From Sphaerulina vaccinii (Eukaryota > Ascomycota > Dothideomycetes > Mycosphaerellales > Mycosphaerellaceae), in the NCBI GenBank assembly GCA_022570795.1, contig JAKUDP010000014.1, positions 186,001 to 250,000 of the forward strand: a stretch of 64,000 nt of DNA, in the 5' to 3' direction. The position numbers and the translations under genes were made by a program. Below the pieces are notes generated by a model. It was not told the origin of the DNA, searched no databases, and saw only the letters and a list, made by a program, of their open reading frames with translations. This document shows positions 47,063 through 56,809 of this stretch, piece after piece (within the stretch, counting starts at the first letter, position 1; each line of letters starts with the position of its first letter).

Positions 47063-47216
47063 GCAAAACAATCGCTGGAAGTCTATAGACTCACGCATCA
47101 TGTCCGTACCATGCAGAGATGCTTCTTCGCAGAGAGTGAGGATGAGCTATTGTTTGTTAGCATCGGTATAAACCAACGACTTACAACGTCATCCGCTAGA
47201 CCACGGACGACTGCTG
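47063..47216 (-). ncRNA. Tandem structured-RNA unit, copy 12
   Basis: 154 bp. A box TGGTCTAGCGG, D-arm-like stem GTC/GAC, hairpin CGTTGGT/ACCGATG, then GATGCTAAC and CAATAG, 3' GCGATTGTTTTG. GTATATAC lies 22-29 bp upstream (47238-47245). Confidence 0.75.
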
Positions 47217-47326
47217 AGAATAGCCGACCAAGACTCGTATATACACCTCATGCTGCCAGATGTTAGCTAGCTTCAAAAGGATGACGAGTGTGACTTGCCT
47301 TCGCGAAAAGTAAGGGAGCTCGAAGC

Positions 47327-47479
47327 GGCAAAACAATCGCCGCGAAGTTGCGGACGATATTAACATGCTCACTTTCCAGGCAATTTCCCCTCGAGAAGGC
47401 ATACGCTCTGGTTGCTTGTTAGCATCAGGCAGAACTGACGACTTACAACGTCTTCCGTATAGACTACTGACGACTCTTA
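47327..47479 (-). ncRNA. Tandem structured-RNA unit, copy 13
   Basis: 153 bp. TAGTCTATACGG replaces the A box; hairpin CGTCAG/CTGATG, then GATGCTAAC; 3' GGCGATTGTTTTGCC. Confidence 0.7.
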
Positions 47480-47500
47480 AGATAGTGGCATTCGACTCTG

Positions 47501-47508
47501 TATATATA
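47501..47508 (-). promoter_or_regulatory. TATA box of RNA unit copy 13
   Basis: TATATATA lies 22-29 bp upstream of the copy 13 5' end, the strongest TATA match in the cluster. An AGCTAA motif, also found before several other copies, sits about 12 bp further upstream. Confidence 0.65.
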
Positions 47509-47595
47509 CCCTGATTTCAGTTAGCTGGTTCAAAACAACGAGTGGAGACACTTGCCTTCGCAAAAGAAAAGAGACCTCGAAAGGGCAAAAACGAA

Positions 47596-48319
47596 GGCGA
47601 AACAATCGCCACGAGCCCGCAAGAGTACTAGGCTGAAACAGCCTTCGAAGGGCCTTCTCTTCGAATGACTAAGCAGTGATCTGCGATCAATCAATCGATT
47701 GGAGTAGTTGAATTGAATTGGCTATTAATCTGCAATCAATTGCCGGCCGTTATGGCTTACAACCCCTTCAATCTGAGCTCTGAGTCGTTAATATAGCCTT
47801 GCGATTGGTGTGATTGAGGTCTTGGCAGGCTTGTGTAAGTAAGGAAATGAGCAATATAGCCAAAAATCTATAAAATTCGCTCCTAATAGTTACTCTAAGA
47901 GCCTAAGAACGGCCTCTATTGTTTTACATGCCAAACTAGTGAATTGTAAGTAAATGATTCGCGTCTTGGCGGCCGCGGAATATTAGTAAGCTAGAAGGCA
48001 TTCTATTCGATGATCTGCTAGGCTATAGTAAAGAAGTGTTGTAAGTGCAATTAAGTAGTTATTTTCATAGTATACACAGTTTTAGAGACATTTTAATAGC
48101 GACAGTAAGGTGTTATAAGGCAGTACTTCAACCAATCCAATCAACAAATTGAACAAACTGCTATTTTGTTGCAATCGTTACACCAACTCAATCAACAATA
48201 TCCTCTGGAGGTTGGATTGAGTTGATCGCGATCACTGTGACTAAGAGCCCGCGTTACATGTTAGCATCAGACAGAACTGACGACTTACAGCTCGACCGCT
48301 AGACCACGGACGACTGTTG
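47596..48319 (-). ncRNA. Tandem structured-RNA unit, copy 14, split by a MITE
   Basis: The two halves, 47596-47673 and 48246-48319, sum to 152 bp once the insert and one target duplication are discounted, the normal length of the family. The 5' half (minus strand) has CAACAGTCGTCCG, A box TGGTCTAGCGG, hairpin CGTCAG/CTGATG and GATGCTAAC. The 3' half has GGCGATTGTTTCGCC. CATATAAT lies 22-29 bp upstream. Confidence 0.75.
47666..48245. mobile_element. hAT-like MITE (564 bp) with 8-bp target site duplication
   Basis: The element spans 47674-48237. Its ends are imperfect terminal inverted repeats beginning CAGTGATC, followed by GCGATCAA and TCAATC on both sides. It is flanked by a perfect 8-bp direct repeat TGACTAAG (47666-47673 and 48238-48245). 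The CAGTG start and 8-bp duplication are hAT-superfamily traits. It is AT-rich with no open frame long enough for a transposase, so it is non-autonomous. Subterminal TTGATTGAGTTGG-like repeats lie near the right end. Confidence 0.88.
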
Positions 48320-48464
48320 CCTGTTCCCCAATCTATATTGCATATAATGCTCCAGTCTAAGTGCAAATCAGCAAAAGAATAAGCGAGAGTAGCCTTACCA
48401 AGGTCCCAAAGAAAGAACAAGTGACAGTAGCCTTACCAAAAGAAATGGCCAAGTTCAAAAGAGA

Positions 48465-48620
48465 GGCAAAACAATCGCCACAAGCTCGCGAAACAGCCTT
48501 GCTCACGACGACGACCAGAAGAATCTTCTGGGAATCGAACAGTCCTGGCTATTTTTCGGTAGCATCAGAGTACACTGACGACTTACAACGACTCGACCGC
48601 TAGACTACGGACGACTGTTG
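48465..48620 (-). ncRNA. Tandem structured-RNA unit, copy 15 (best B box)
   Basis: 156 bp. A box TAGTCTAGCGG, hairpin CGTCAG/CTGATG, consensus B box GTTCGATTCC about 65 nt after the A box, 3' GGCGATTGTTTTGCC. CACATAC lies 21-27 bp upstream. Confidence 0.75.
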
Positions 48621-49154
48621 AAGATGGGAGGTGGGAGGTTGTATGTGTACCTTACTTTGTGTCAGTCAGCTGTGTCCAAGTTCATCATCGAGCAGGTTCG
48701 ACTTGAGACGTACCTTGATATCACGCAACATGTCGCAAAGGAGTGGATTGTGGGGCTGAAGTTGTCAAGTTCTTTGGTCTCGTTCTATCTGTACAGTCCA
48801 TGCCCGCTGAAATCTAGCAATACATACACTCGAAGTGGAGAGTTTGATTCCATTCCAAGCTTTTGTTTGTACAAGATGTACCGTCTCTGTTGGTACACAT
48901 CGATCATCTCCAGTCATTGCCGGGACTGGCGTAGTGCAATGCGAAGGCCACAAGCACGTTCGCGCTGAGATGGCAAGCCAGTCAGGTCGAGCCGGCAGCT
49001 GTGAATGAGAGCGCGCAGTGCGTTCATCTCCCAAAGTCTTCTACCTCCTCCGCCACTCCGCTTGTTGGCGAGTGCGCAGCGGCGCGGCTTCCATCCTCTT
49101 CTTCTCCTTGTTCATAGTCGACTCTTCAATCATATTCCGTTCTTGCTGGCATCA
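48621..49154. other. Gap before MEF1
   Basis: No gene or RNA unit was recognised; this is probably the 3' flank of MEF1 and spacer of the RNA array. Confidence 0.35.
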
Positions 49155-51590
49155 CTACTTCTTATTCTTCTCCGCCCTCTCCTTCTCATGCTTAGCAATC
49201 AACTCCCTCTGCAACTGTGGCGGCGCAGGCGCATAATGCGAGAACTCCATCGAGAACTCTCCCTTCCCTTGTGTAGCAGCCCGAAGCTGTGAGCTGAACC
49301 CAAACATGGAGTTCAACGAGCAGTCTGCAGTAAGCGTAAATTCCTCGGCACCGATCTCAGTGTCGTTGATAACAGCATTTCTCTTGTTCAAGAGACCAAC
49401 AATGTTGCCTTGAAACTCGACTGGTGCAGTGATGACAGTTTTCATCAGAGGTTCCAAGACTTGGGGTCCTGCTGCGAGGAAAGCTTTACGGAAAGCTTGT
49501 TGTGTTGCGTTTTTGAAGGACATTTCACTGGAGTCGGTCATATGTGTAGCTCCGTCGTTTACTACCATCGATGTTCCGAGGACTCGGTGGCCGAGGAGAG
49601 GGCCGTTGATGCAGGAGGCTTGGAAACCTTTGTCACAAGCCAGGAGGTATTTTTCGGAGATTGTACCGCCGACGATTTGGGATTCGAATTTATTGTCGCC
49701 GTATCCGGAAGCCTCAGTTGAGACTGCAGAGGTAGTGTTGGTGGCATCTTCGAGGGATGTGGGTTCCAGGTATCCTACAACACGAGCATAATCTCCCGAA
49801 CCACCAGTTTGTTTCTTCAGCAGGTGATCGAATTCCACGTGATTTTGGATCGTTTCCCGATATGCGACTTGAGGCTGTCCCGTGATGACTTCGACTTTGT
49901 ACTCTCTCTTCATTCGCTCGACGTAGATGTCCAGATGAAGTTCTCCCATACCGGAAATGATAGACTCTCCAGATTCGTTATCGACATGGACGCGGAAGGT
50001 TGGATCTTCACGTTGGAAACGCGAGATCGCCTTGGAGAAGTTCGGTGTATCTTTTGTGTGCTTGGGCTTGATGGACAGGGAAATGACAGGGTCGGGAACG
50101 AACATGGAAGTCATAGAGTAGTCGAGTTTGCCACCATCTGTGAAAGTATCTCCAGAAGCACAGTCGATGCCAAAGACTGCGCAGATTTCTCCGGCGCCGA
50201 TTTCCGAAACTTCTTCCATTTCGTTGGAGTGCATGCGTACAATTCGGGGGATCTTGACTTTTTGACCTGTTCGTGCGTTTGTGACGTTCTGTCCCTTGGA
50301 GAGCTTTCCTTGGTAGACGCGGATGTATGTGAGTTGGCCGAAGTTGGATTCTTCGAGCTTGAATGCTAGTCCTACGAATGGGAGGGAGTTGTACGAAACG
50401 AGCTTGACTGGCGTTTCGTTTCGTCTTCGGTCCAGTGCCAAGTTCTCGACTTCGGATGGGTTTGGTAAGTAGTCGACCACGGCATCAAGCATAGGCTGGA
50501 CTGACTTGTCGGCCAGAGCAGATCCCATCATGACGGGTGTGAACTTCAAGCCGATAGTCGCTCGTCGGATGGCAGCCTTGATCTCATCAATCGGTGGCTC
50601 TCGCTCGTCCAGAACATAATCCGCGATAACATCGTCCACATCAGCCAGCGTCTCAATCAAGATCTGTCTCTTCTCCTTTGCGAATTCGACCAAATCTGCA
50701 GGACATTCATCCTCTCGCACAATAACACCCTTGTCTCCTTCGGAGTAGATGGCTTTCATCCTGATCAAATCCACAACACCTTTGAACTGATCTTCAGCTC
50801 CAATAGGAACCTGAATAGCAGCAGCCGGTATCCTCAACTTCTGACTGATACCATCCACAGCTTTCCAAGGATTCGCACCCGCGCGATCCATCTTATTCAC
50901 AAAAGACAATCGTGGCACATTATATCTCTTCATCTGACGATCCACAGTAACAGTCTGCGACTGCACCCCAGAAACCGCACAAAGAATCATCACAGCTCCA
51001 TCCAACACTCGCAATGCTCGTTCCACTTCGATCGTGAAATCGATATGCCCAGGTGTATCAATCAAATTAATATGATATTTCTCATCCTTCAACTCCCCCG
51101 TCACTGGATCAGGTGTTTTCTTAACCCAATCACAAAAAGTCGCAGCAGATTGGATTGTGATTCCCTTTTCTCTTTCCAAGTCCATACTGTCCATTTTGGC
51201 TCCCACGGCATCGCGACCTCTCACTTCGTGAATATCCTTAATTCTTCCAGTATAGAAGAGTACGCGCTCTGTTGCTGTGGTTTTGCCAGAATCGATGTGA
51301 GCTGCTATACCAATGTTGCGGACTTTATCGAGACGAGCTGCTTCTACGGGGTCCAAGTTGTCGACGATGGCGGATTGGGAGAGAGAAGTTGGGTCGTGCA
51401 TGGCTGTTTCGAGCACTGCCGCTGCTGCAGAGGCGTGTCTTCTTCCATTGTACTGAAGATGCGATATTCTGTCGTGGTTTTGGCCATTTCGCTGGAGAGG
51501 AGACGAGAAGGCTGTGATGACCGTCCTTCTGGCAGGGCGCAGAAGTGAAGCATTGCGCAGCGAGACCCGCACCAGACTTTGCCCTCTCAT
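49155..51590 (-). CDS. MEF1: Mitochondrial translation elongation factor G
   Basis: GTPase that drives ribosome translocation during mitochondrial protein synthesis. Single exon, 811 residues. The first 60 or so residues are Arg/Ser/Ala-rich without acidic runs, a typical matrix-targeting presequence. GTPase motifs: AHIDSGKTT (G1, residues 97-105), [11 protein letters not shown] (switch I), DTPGHIDF (G3), [13 protein letters not shown] (G4). Domain II and the EF-G domain III-V blocks follow ([20 protein letters not shown]). Length and motif order match the eukaryotic mtEF-G1 family. ATG 51590 gives the presequence. It is divergent from the SDR gene across about 650 bp, so a shared promoter region is possible. 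Confidence 0.95.
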   Translation of the reverse strand: MRGQSLVRVSLRNASLLRPARRTVITAFSSPLQRNGQNHDRISHLQYNGRRHASAAAAVLETAMHDPTSLSQSAIVDNLDPVEAARLDKVRNIGIAAHIDSGKTTATERVLFYTGRIKDIHEVRGRDAVGAKMDSMDLEREKGITIQSAATFCDWVKKTPDPVTGELKDEKYHINLIDTPGHIDFTIEVERALRVLDGAVMILCAVSGVQSQTVTVDRQMKRYNVPRLSFVNKMDRAGANPWKAVDGISQKLRIPAAAIQVPIGAEDQFKGVVDLIRMKAIYSEGDKGVIVREDECPADLVEFAKEKRQILIETLADVDDVIADYVLDEREPPIDEIKAAIRRATIGLKFTPVMMGSALADKSVQPMLDAVVDYLPNPSEVENLALDRRRNETPVKLVSYNSLPFVGLAFKLEESNFGQLTYIRVYQGKLSKGQNVTNARTGQKVKIPRIVRMHSNEMEEVSEIGAGEICAVFGIDCASGDTFTDGGKLDYSMTSMFVPDPVISLSIKPKHTKDTPNFSKAISRFQREDPTFRVHVDNESGESIISGMGELHLDIYVERMKREYKVEVITGQPQVAYRETIQNHVEFDHLLKKQTGGSGDYARVVGYLEPTSLEDATNTTSAVSTEASGYGDNKFESQIVGGTISEKYLLACDKGFQASCINGPLLGHRVLGTSMVVNDGATHMTDSSEMSFKNATQQAFRKAFLAAGPQVLEPLMKTVITAPVEFQGNIVGLLNKRNAVINDTEIGAEEFTLTADCSLNSMFGFSSQLRAATQGKGEFSMEFSHYAPAPPQLQRELIAKHEKERAEKNKK

Positions 51591-52241
51591 GTTGGGATGA
51601 AAGAGTGTGTGTACGTATAGATGAAGATCGCAATGGCAGAGGCAAATGGAGATGGGGGGACTTTTTGTTGTCTCACATGCTCAGACCACATTTGGACTAT
51701 CCCGTTTAGGCACCTCCGCGGACAAACATCGACAACAACACCGCCTCCAAGACCGACCTCCACTTCATCTCTCCATACTCCGTCAAGCCGCTGTCAGCAA
51801 CGATCATGGCCTGGTACTTATGTCCCAGCAATGGGTTCTGAGCACAAAAGCAGACTTTACAGCCATGATGCTGACAATACGAATACGACAACCAGACGCA
51901 CGGTATGAACATCGAAGTCTCAGAGGTATAAGGGAAGCATCAGCAATTTCCTTCAGCTTATGCGAGCATTCTCGGATGGAGAGCTGTTCCTACTCCGCGC
52001 GTATGACGACTCGTATGGAGCCATATGGAGTGCATTGCCTGCTTGCGGGGTTCTGAGCAGCATTGCCGATACCTGGAACAAGTGGCACAATATCCTTCAT
52101 TATCGGGGAGGCGTCCTGTTCCTCTTCCTGTTGACTATCTCCAACAGTACAAGTACTCATCGATGTGGCTTCGAGAGCACTGACAGCTACAGCTTCCAAG
52201 TACGATACAATCAAGAGAAGGCCATCATTCGCCACACCAAA
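51591..52241. other. Intergenic between divergent MEF1 and SDR
   Basis: Likely promoters for both genes. No specific element was recognised; open frames here have no motif. Confidence 0.4.
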
Positions 52242-53296
52242 ATGACAGACCAACGCCTCAAAGACCGCATAGTTGTCAGTACGTTGATCCCAAGGAGCTT
52301 GATATATACACACATGTATACTGCTTACTTCCACCCCTACAGTCACAGGCGCATCCTCCGGCCTAGGTCGCGCCACAGCCATCAAATTCGCCTCCTCCGG
52401 CGCCCGTATAATCTGCGCAGACCTGCAATCCAGCGGAGTCGAAGACCTCCTAAACTCCACCCACGGCCCAAAAACTGCAATCTTCGTCCCCTGCGACGTG
52501 TCCTCAGAAAAACAAATCCAAGCCCTGATCTTCGAAGCTGTAGCCTTCGGTGGACGTCTCGATTGTATGCTTAATTATGCCGGAATAGCCATGGAATCTA
52601 AGTACACTGTTCCGGCGAGATGTCATGATTTCAAAACTGAGGATTTCGATAAAGAATTGCTAGTCAATACGAGAGGTGTTTGGTTATGTTGTAAATATGC
52701 TTTACAGCAGATGTTGATTCAGGAACCGAGGGAGCCGAATGCGAGAGGTGAGAGGACGAGGGGATGGATTATTAATTGCGCTAGTATGCTGGTACGTTCT
52801 ACATTCTCCCTGTTGCCCTATCCCTAGTCGTATGCTAATTCGCTCGAATCGTAGGGCCTCACAGCTTTAGCCAACACACCAGCCTACGTCCCTTCGAAGT
52901 TTGCGGTTGTGGGTATGACGAAGCAGATGGCCATCGACTACGCGAAAGATCGTATCCATGTAAGTCTGTCCGAGCGTTAGCGAGGCACCCTCACCTCCTC
53001 CCTCTTCCCCTTTCTCACGACTCCTCATTCTCACGAATCCTCACTCACGCATTCTTATTCTTACCTCCTCGTCGTAATAGATCAACGCCCTCTGTCCTGG
53101 CTTCGTCGATACACCCATCATCTCAAACGTCACAGGTAACGCTGAAGCTAAGAAGTTTGCCGAAGAACGACATCCTTGGAATTCTTTGGGGAGAGCGGGG
53201 GATGTTGCTGATGCTGCGATGTTTTTGTGTTCGGAGGAGAGTGCTTGGGTGACTGGACATTCGATGGTTGTTGATGGGGGGTGGACGGCGATGTAG
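52242..53296 (+). CDS. Short-chain dehydrogenase/reductase (classical SDR)
   Basis: Four exons (52242-52278, 52343-52791, 52855-52959, 53081-53296) join in frame to 268 residues; the introns are 63-121 bp. NAD(P)-binding motif TGASSGLG at residues 14-21, adenine-side Asp in ICADLQ, and LNYAGIA in place of the usual NNAGIA. The catalytic Ser is in IINCASM and the catalytic Tyr/Lys pair in YVPSK (about 173 and 177). The C-terminal INALCPGFVDTPI and MVVDGGW blocks are typical. Substrate cannot be read from the sequence. The 3' end lies about 150 bp before the next RNA-unit array. Confidence 0.9.
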
Positions 53297-53452
53297 GTTT
53301 GTGAACCAATGCTATGGAGGGTGATGGTCTGTATTGGTAAGACACGCCCGACTCTTGACAAAGGGAAACTGACATGACATGCAGGGATGGTTTCGGCGAA
53401 CACCCGACGAAGACCATTCGACTATCACATACAATCTCAAATCACCACTCTT

Positions 53453-53612
53453 CAACAGTCGTCCGTGGTCTATACGGAAGACGTTGTAAGTCGTCAGTGA
53501 ACACTGATGCTAACAAAACAATAGCCATGCTCGGTCCTTGACCGGCGACATCGTCTTCTACGACCGCCTTCGGAAGTTGAAGCGCTCGGCAGCCATCGGC
53601 GATTGTTTTGCC
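53453..53612 (+). ncRNA. Tandem structured-RNA unit, copy 16
   Basis: 160 bp, plus strand. CAACAGTCGTCCG, A-box variant TGGTCTATACGG, hairpin CGTCAGTG/CACTGATG (8 bp), then GATGCTAAC and CAATAG, 3' GGCGATTGTTTTGCC. CATACAA lies 19-25 bp upstream. Confidence 0.75.
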
Positions 53613-53707
53613 TTTCGATCTTCTCTTTTGCTGCGATCTCCAACTTCGCTCTTTTGCTAACACTGAACAGATGCAAGCATCATATACAACCTTTTCACCT
53701 CATTCTT

Positions 53708-53800
53708 CAACAAGTCGTCCGTGGTCTAGCGGTAAACCTGTAAGTCATCAACAAGATCCTCACATAACAATCTGGCCTCTTTCTAGCGACGGAGGCGATG
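53708..53800 (+). ncRNA. Tandem structured-RNA unit, copy 17 (short form)
   Basis: It has the normal promoter (CATATACAAC about 25 bp upstream) and 5' half (TCGTCCGTGGTCTAGCGG), but the hairpin is missing. A shared variant 3' part (GGCCTCTTTCTAGCGACGG, then AGGCGATG) follows, also found in copy 20. The terminal helix can still form with a bulge. Perhaps a deletion derivative. Confidence 0.45.
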
Positions 53801-53957
53801 AGGATCTACTAGATGCTTGGTAATATGTCAAACAGCACCCCCAGGACCAAAATTTGGTCGGAAAGGCGTACTGTAGAGCAGCGCAGAACAGACACGGGTC
53901 GTATGTTTTTGCTTCAAGGGCTCTTCCTTTGACATCACAGCTAATACAAAACAGGGT

Positions 53958-53969
53958 ACATATACAACC
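53958..53969 (+). promoter_or_regulatory. TATA-like element of RNA unit copy 18
   Basis: TACATATACAAC, 17-28 bp upstream of the unit. The same CATATACAACC string precedes copies 2 (reverse strand) and 17. Confidence 0.6.
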
Positions 53970-53985
53970 TCGAATGTTCATTCTT

Positions 53986-54135
53986 CAACAGTCGTCCGTG
54001 GTCTATACGGAAGACGTTGTAAGTCGTTGGTGTATACTGATGCTAACAAGCAATAGCTAAGCTCTATCTCCTCAGGCGAATCGTCTGTGAGTTGGATACC
54101 AGGTATACCCGCAAGTCGTTGGCGATTGTTTTGCC
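53986..54135 (+). ncRNA. Tandem structured-RNA unit, copy 18
   Basis: 150 bp. CAACAGTCGTCCG, TGGTCTATACGG, hairpin CGTTGGT/ACTGATG, GATGCTAAC, CAATAG, 3' GGCGATTGTTTTGCC. Confidence 0.75.
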
Positions 54136-54235
54136 CTTCAACAGTCTTTTTGGTGAGTATCCTTTTTCCTGTTATTCTTTTAACTGCATAGCTAATGCAA
54201 AGCGAGGCACAAATACGATTGTCTACGTCCCTATC

Positions 54236-54390
54236 TTAACAGTCGTCTGTAGTCTAGCGGCAAGCTCGTAAGTCGTCAGCCAAGCTGATGCTCAGAAGCA
54301 TCCAATTGACTTCCAAAGTCCTTAGGCTGATCTCGACCCATAGTAGTCGCAAGGTGACTTGACTGAGCAGCCATTGGCGATTGTTTTGCC
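54236..54390 (+). ncRNA. Tandem structured-RNA unit, copy 19
   Basis: 155 bp. TTAACAGTCGTCTG, A box TAGTCTAGCGG, hairpin CGTCAGC/GCTGATG, B-box-like TCGACCC, 3' GGCGATTGTTTTGCC, AATACG about 24 bp upstream. Confidence 0.7.
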
Positions 54391-54491
54391 ATTTAACAGT
54401 CTTCTTGGTAAGTATCCTTCCTGCTGGTATTCTTTTGACATCACAGCTGATTCAAAGTGAGGTACATATACTATCCCAGGAATTCTACTAT

Positions 54492-54705
54492 CAACAGTCG
54501 TCCGTGGTCTAGCGGCTAAACCATTAAGTCGTCAAGAATTCACATAACATCTCTTCTGAGCGGCCTCTTTCTAGCGACGGGGGCGATGATGATTGATGTT
54601 AGGTACAGCAGAGCTGGCAATGACAAGACCGATGTTCACAACGAACATGGGTTTGAATTCTCGTATCAGGAGCGCAAGGCAGAAGGCGATTGTATCATCT
54701 TTTGC
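54492..54705 (+). ncRNA. Tandem structured-RNA unit, copy 20 (variant or degraded)
   Basis: The promoter (TACATATAC) and 5' half (CAACAGTCGTCCG, TGGTCTAGCGG) are normal. The middle resembles copy 17. A possible 3' end GGCGATTG lies at about 54684, making the unit about 60 bp too long, or it ends near 54595 as copy 17 does. Confidence 0.4.
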
Positions 54706-55104
54706 TCGAAGTCTACTCCTTTAAGCCTTGCTCTTCGACATTTAGTGGCTACTGTTTTTGCTTTTCGTCCTTCTCTTTTGCTCTCCTGCTAATCAATTCG
54801 AGATGCAGACACAAGACATGTCCTTCTCGCTCCGAAACGCTTCAGTGGTATCGCGACTGCTCATTGTCGTTTGCCTCTCGGTTACGCTCATATGGCTAAT
54901 GCGAGACCATCACACAGATAAGTGAGTTTCAGATGTTGGAATGTCGGAGGAGAGTATGTCGAGCGCTGACTAGCGTGGATACTTCTTGTGTCACACGACA
55001 TTTGCCTGTCCTTGATGGTCCATGGACCGCGATGTAGGTGTGTGGGACTTTCGATATATGAGAGGCATGAATGGGGAGCGCTAACGAGAATCAGAAATCA
55101 CAAA

Positions 55105-55195
55105 AGTTTTGTCCCAAGTACGATTCGAACTCGCGACAGTCCACATTCAGGACTAACTAACAAATCCTACTCGATTCCACTCGACCATATCGCCA
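55105..55195 (-). pseudogene. Degenerate tRNA-like sequence (Ser/Leu-type)
   Basis: On the minus strand there is a consensus A box (TGGTCGAGTGG) and B box (GTTCGAATC), with a long variable-arm-like segment between, as in tRNA-Ser or tRNA-Leu. The acceptor arms and the T stem do not pair, so it is probably a pseudo-tRNA. The anticodon cannot be read reliably. Confidence 0.5.
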
Positions 55196-55493
55196 GCCAG
55201 ATATACTTTCGACCTTCTCAGTAACCTTCCCGTCGCATCAGCTCATCTGGATAGGTCCAGCTTCATTCTTGGCAAAGCTCTACCACGATCTAGCTATGTC
55301 ACATCCAATCGCAGAACCAGATTGCAGTAAAGGTTTATAATAGATAGAAATATCTGCTTAGACATAACACCGTCACCCTCTGGACCCACTGAGGACTCCC
55401 GGCCTACCACTACTCGGACCTGCCTATCTCCTATACCGGCGCTGGATCTAGATGCCTCAGGACTACTACTACTTGGACCTCCCGGACCCGGAC

Positions 55494-55625
55494 CTAAAAA
55501 AAGAAGCCAAGAAAACTACACAGAAAGAACAATACAGAAAGAAACAGAAAAACAACAACAGAAAAATTGACAGAAAGGACATCAAGAAAGAATAACAGAA
55601 AGAACATTGAAAACAAAATCCCGAA
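55494..55625. repeat. Purine-rich low-complexity block (ACAGAAAGAA-like)
   Basis: Imperfect repeats of ACAGAAAGAA over about 130 bp, nearly free of T, preceded by a GGACCT/ACTACT-rich stretch. No gene. Confidence 0.7.
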
Positions 55626-56809
55626 AACACAATTACAATAACGAAAATACCGCCTCGAGAGATAGGGCTTCTTTTTTTGCTCTGCTCACACGATATCTAA
55701 GTCGTTGAGGCTGCCAATGGTGGACGTTATTTCCCAGCTCCTTTATTTTTGGCGCAGCTTCTACATCACGCTTCTTACATGTTGAAGGACTGGAGATGAG
55801 TGAGTCCTTACAACTGCGCGCTTTTAGGCAGAGAGAACGACCTTCATCAGGACGAGGACATGGGCATGGAGCGTGGCGATCCTGGACTTCCTATCAACAT
55901 GTAGCCTGCTGATGGCCAACGTTCCATCGTTCCCTTGAGGTGATGGCATGCTTTGGAAACTGTCGCTCCTGGGGCACAACGAAACACTTCTAGGGCCGCA
56001 CATTCGAAGGAAAACCACTGCATGTTACACCTCGGAACGATCTAGAGGCTTACTCGCAAGTCTCGCTACCTCAGATCGCATCGCGCACGAGAAAATTAGG
56101 CCTCGCGTAGTACAGTCCAGTGCAGCGAGACGAGTTGGGAGCCATCGAGATAGCCAGAAACGCGCATAACAGCATCAGAATGATCAGGATGTCAAGAGGC
56201 GTGAAGGAGAGGTTGCCGTGTGCCTGGAGCAAAAGCAAGATTGCCATAAACGATAGAACGCAAGTGTAGGATCTTCTCACTTTCCAGTCTCTTAACCTGG
56301 ATTAGAGCTGCGCTCCTCGGCTTCAGGACGACCCAGGATTCAAAAGGAGGGTGCTCGTGGAGCGGCAGCCAAGTGAAGTGCTCTCACTGCTGGCGATAGT
56401 CATGTTGTGCAGTCGCGTCATCGCAACATGCTCAAGATCCAAATGCAAGGCGACAAGAGGAAAGCGAAGATGCAGGAGAAGAGTCGTGAAGCTGGTCTGG
56501 GAGAGCTTAGGGCACATTTACCTAGAACGACTTCGAGACCCCAAATGGTCGAGTGTGCACCTCAATCCGGTCCTCAGTGACGAACGCGGACAAAGCAAAG
56601 CCGGATTCGCCAGACGTCACTCGCTGACACCAGTCTTGGAGAAGCGTGCCGAGCAACGTTTCAGGAATGCCGTGAAGAAGAGTCGCTATCGCCAGATTCC
56701 ACCATTCGGCACAGCGTTTAACATAACCGGCATTCTCTACTAGCTATCGAAGGAGTACAGGCCTGAAGACGTCCTTGGCCCAAGCTACGAGGCACTCGAC
56801 CCAGTCCGC

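Noticed and set aside
49410..51548. Plus-strand open frames opposite MEF1
   Set aside because: Antisense shadows of a well-supported conserved gene.
39781..54705. RNA units as ordinary tRNA genes
   Set aside because: They are about 150 nt, lack a cloverleaf with an anticodon loop and a CCA-type acceptor, and only the A-box arm is tRNA-like.
39781..54705. RNA units as a dispersed SINE
   Set aside because: Copies share upstream TATA at fixed spacing, sit in tandem with a period of about 265 bp, and show no target duplications or poly(A) tails.
39781..54705. Hammerhead or other small ribozyme because of the CTGATG motif
   Set aside because: The hammerhead core CTGATGA...GAAA is not present; CTGATG is one strand of a simple hairpin.
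39781..54705. CRISPR-like array
   Set aside because: Units are too long and diverged, spacers are not unique inserts of constant size, and the genome is eukaryotic.
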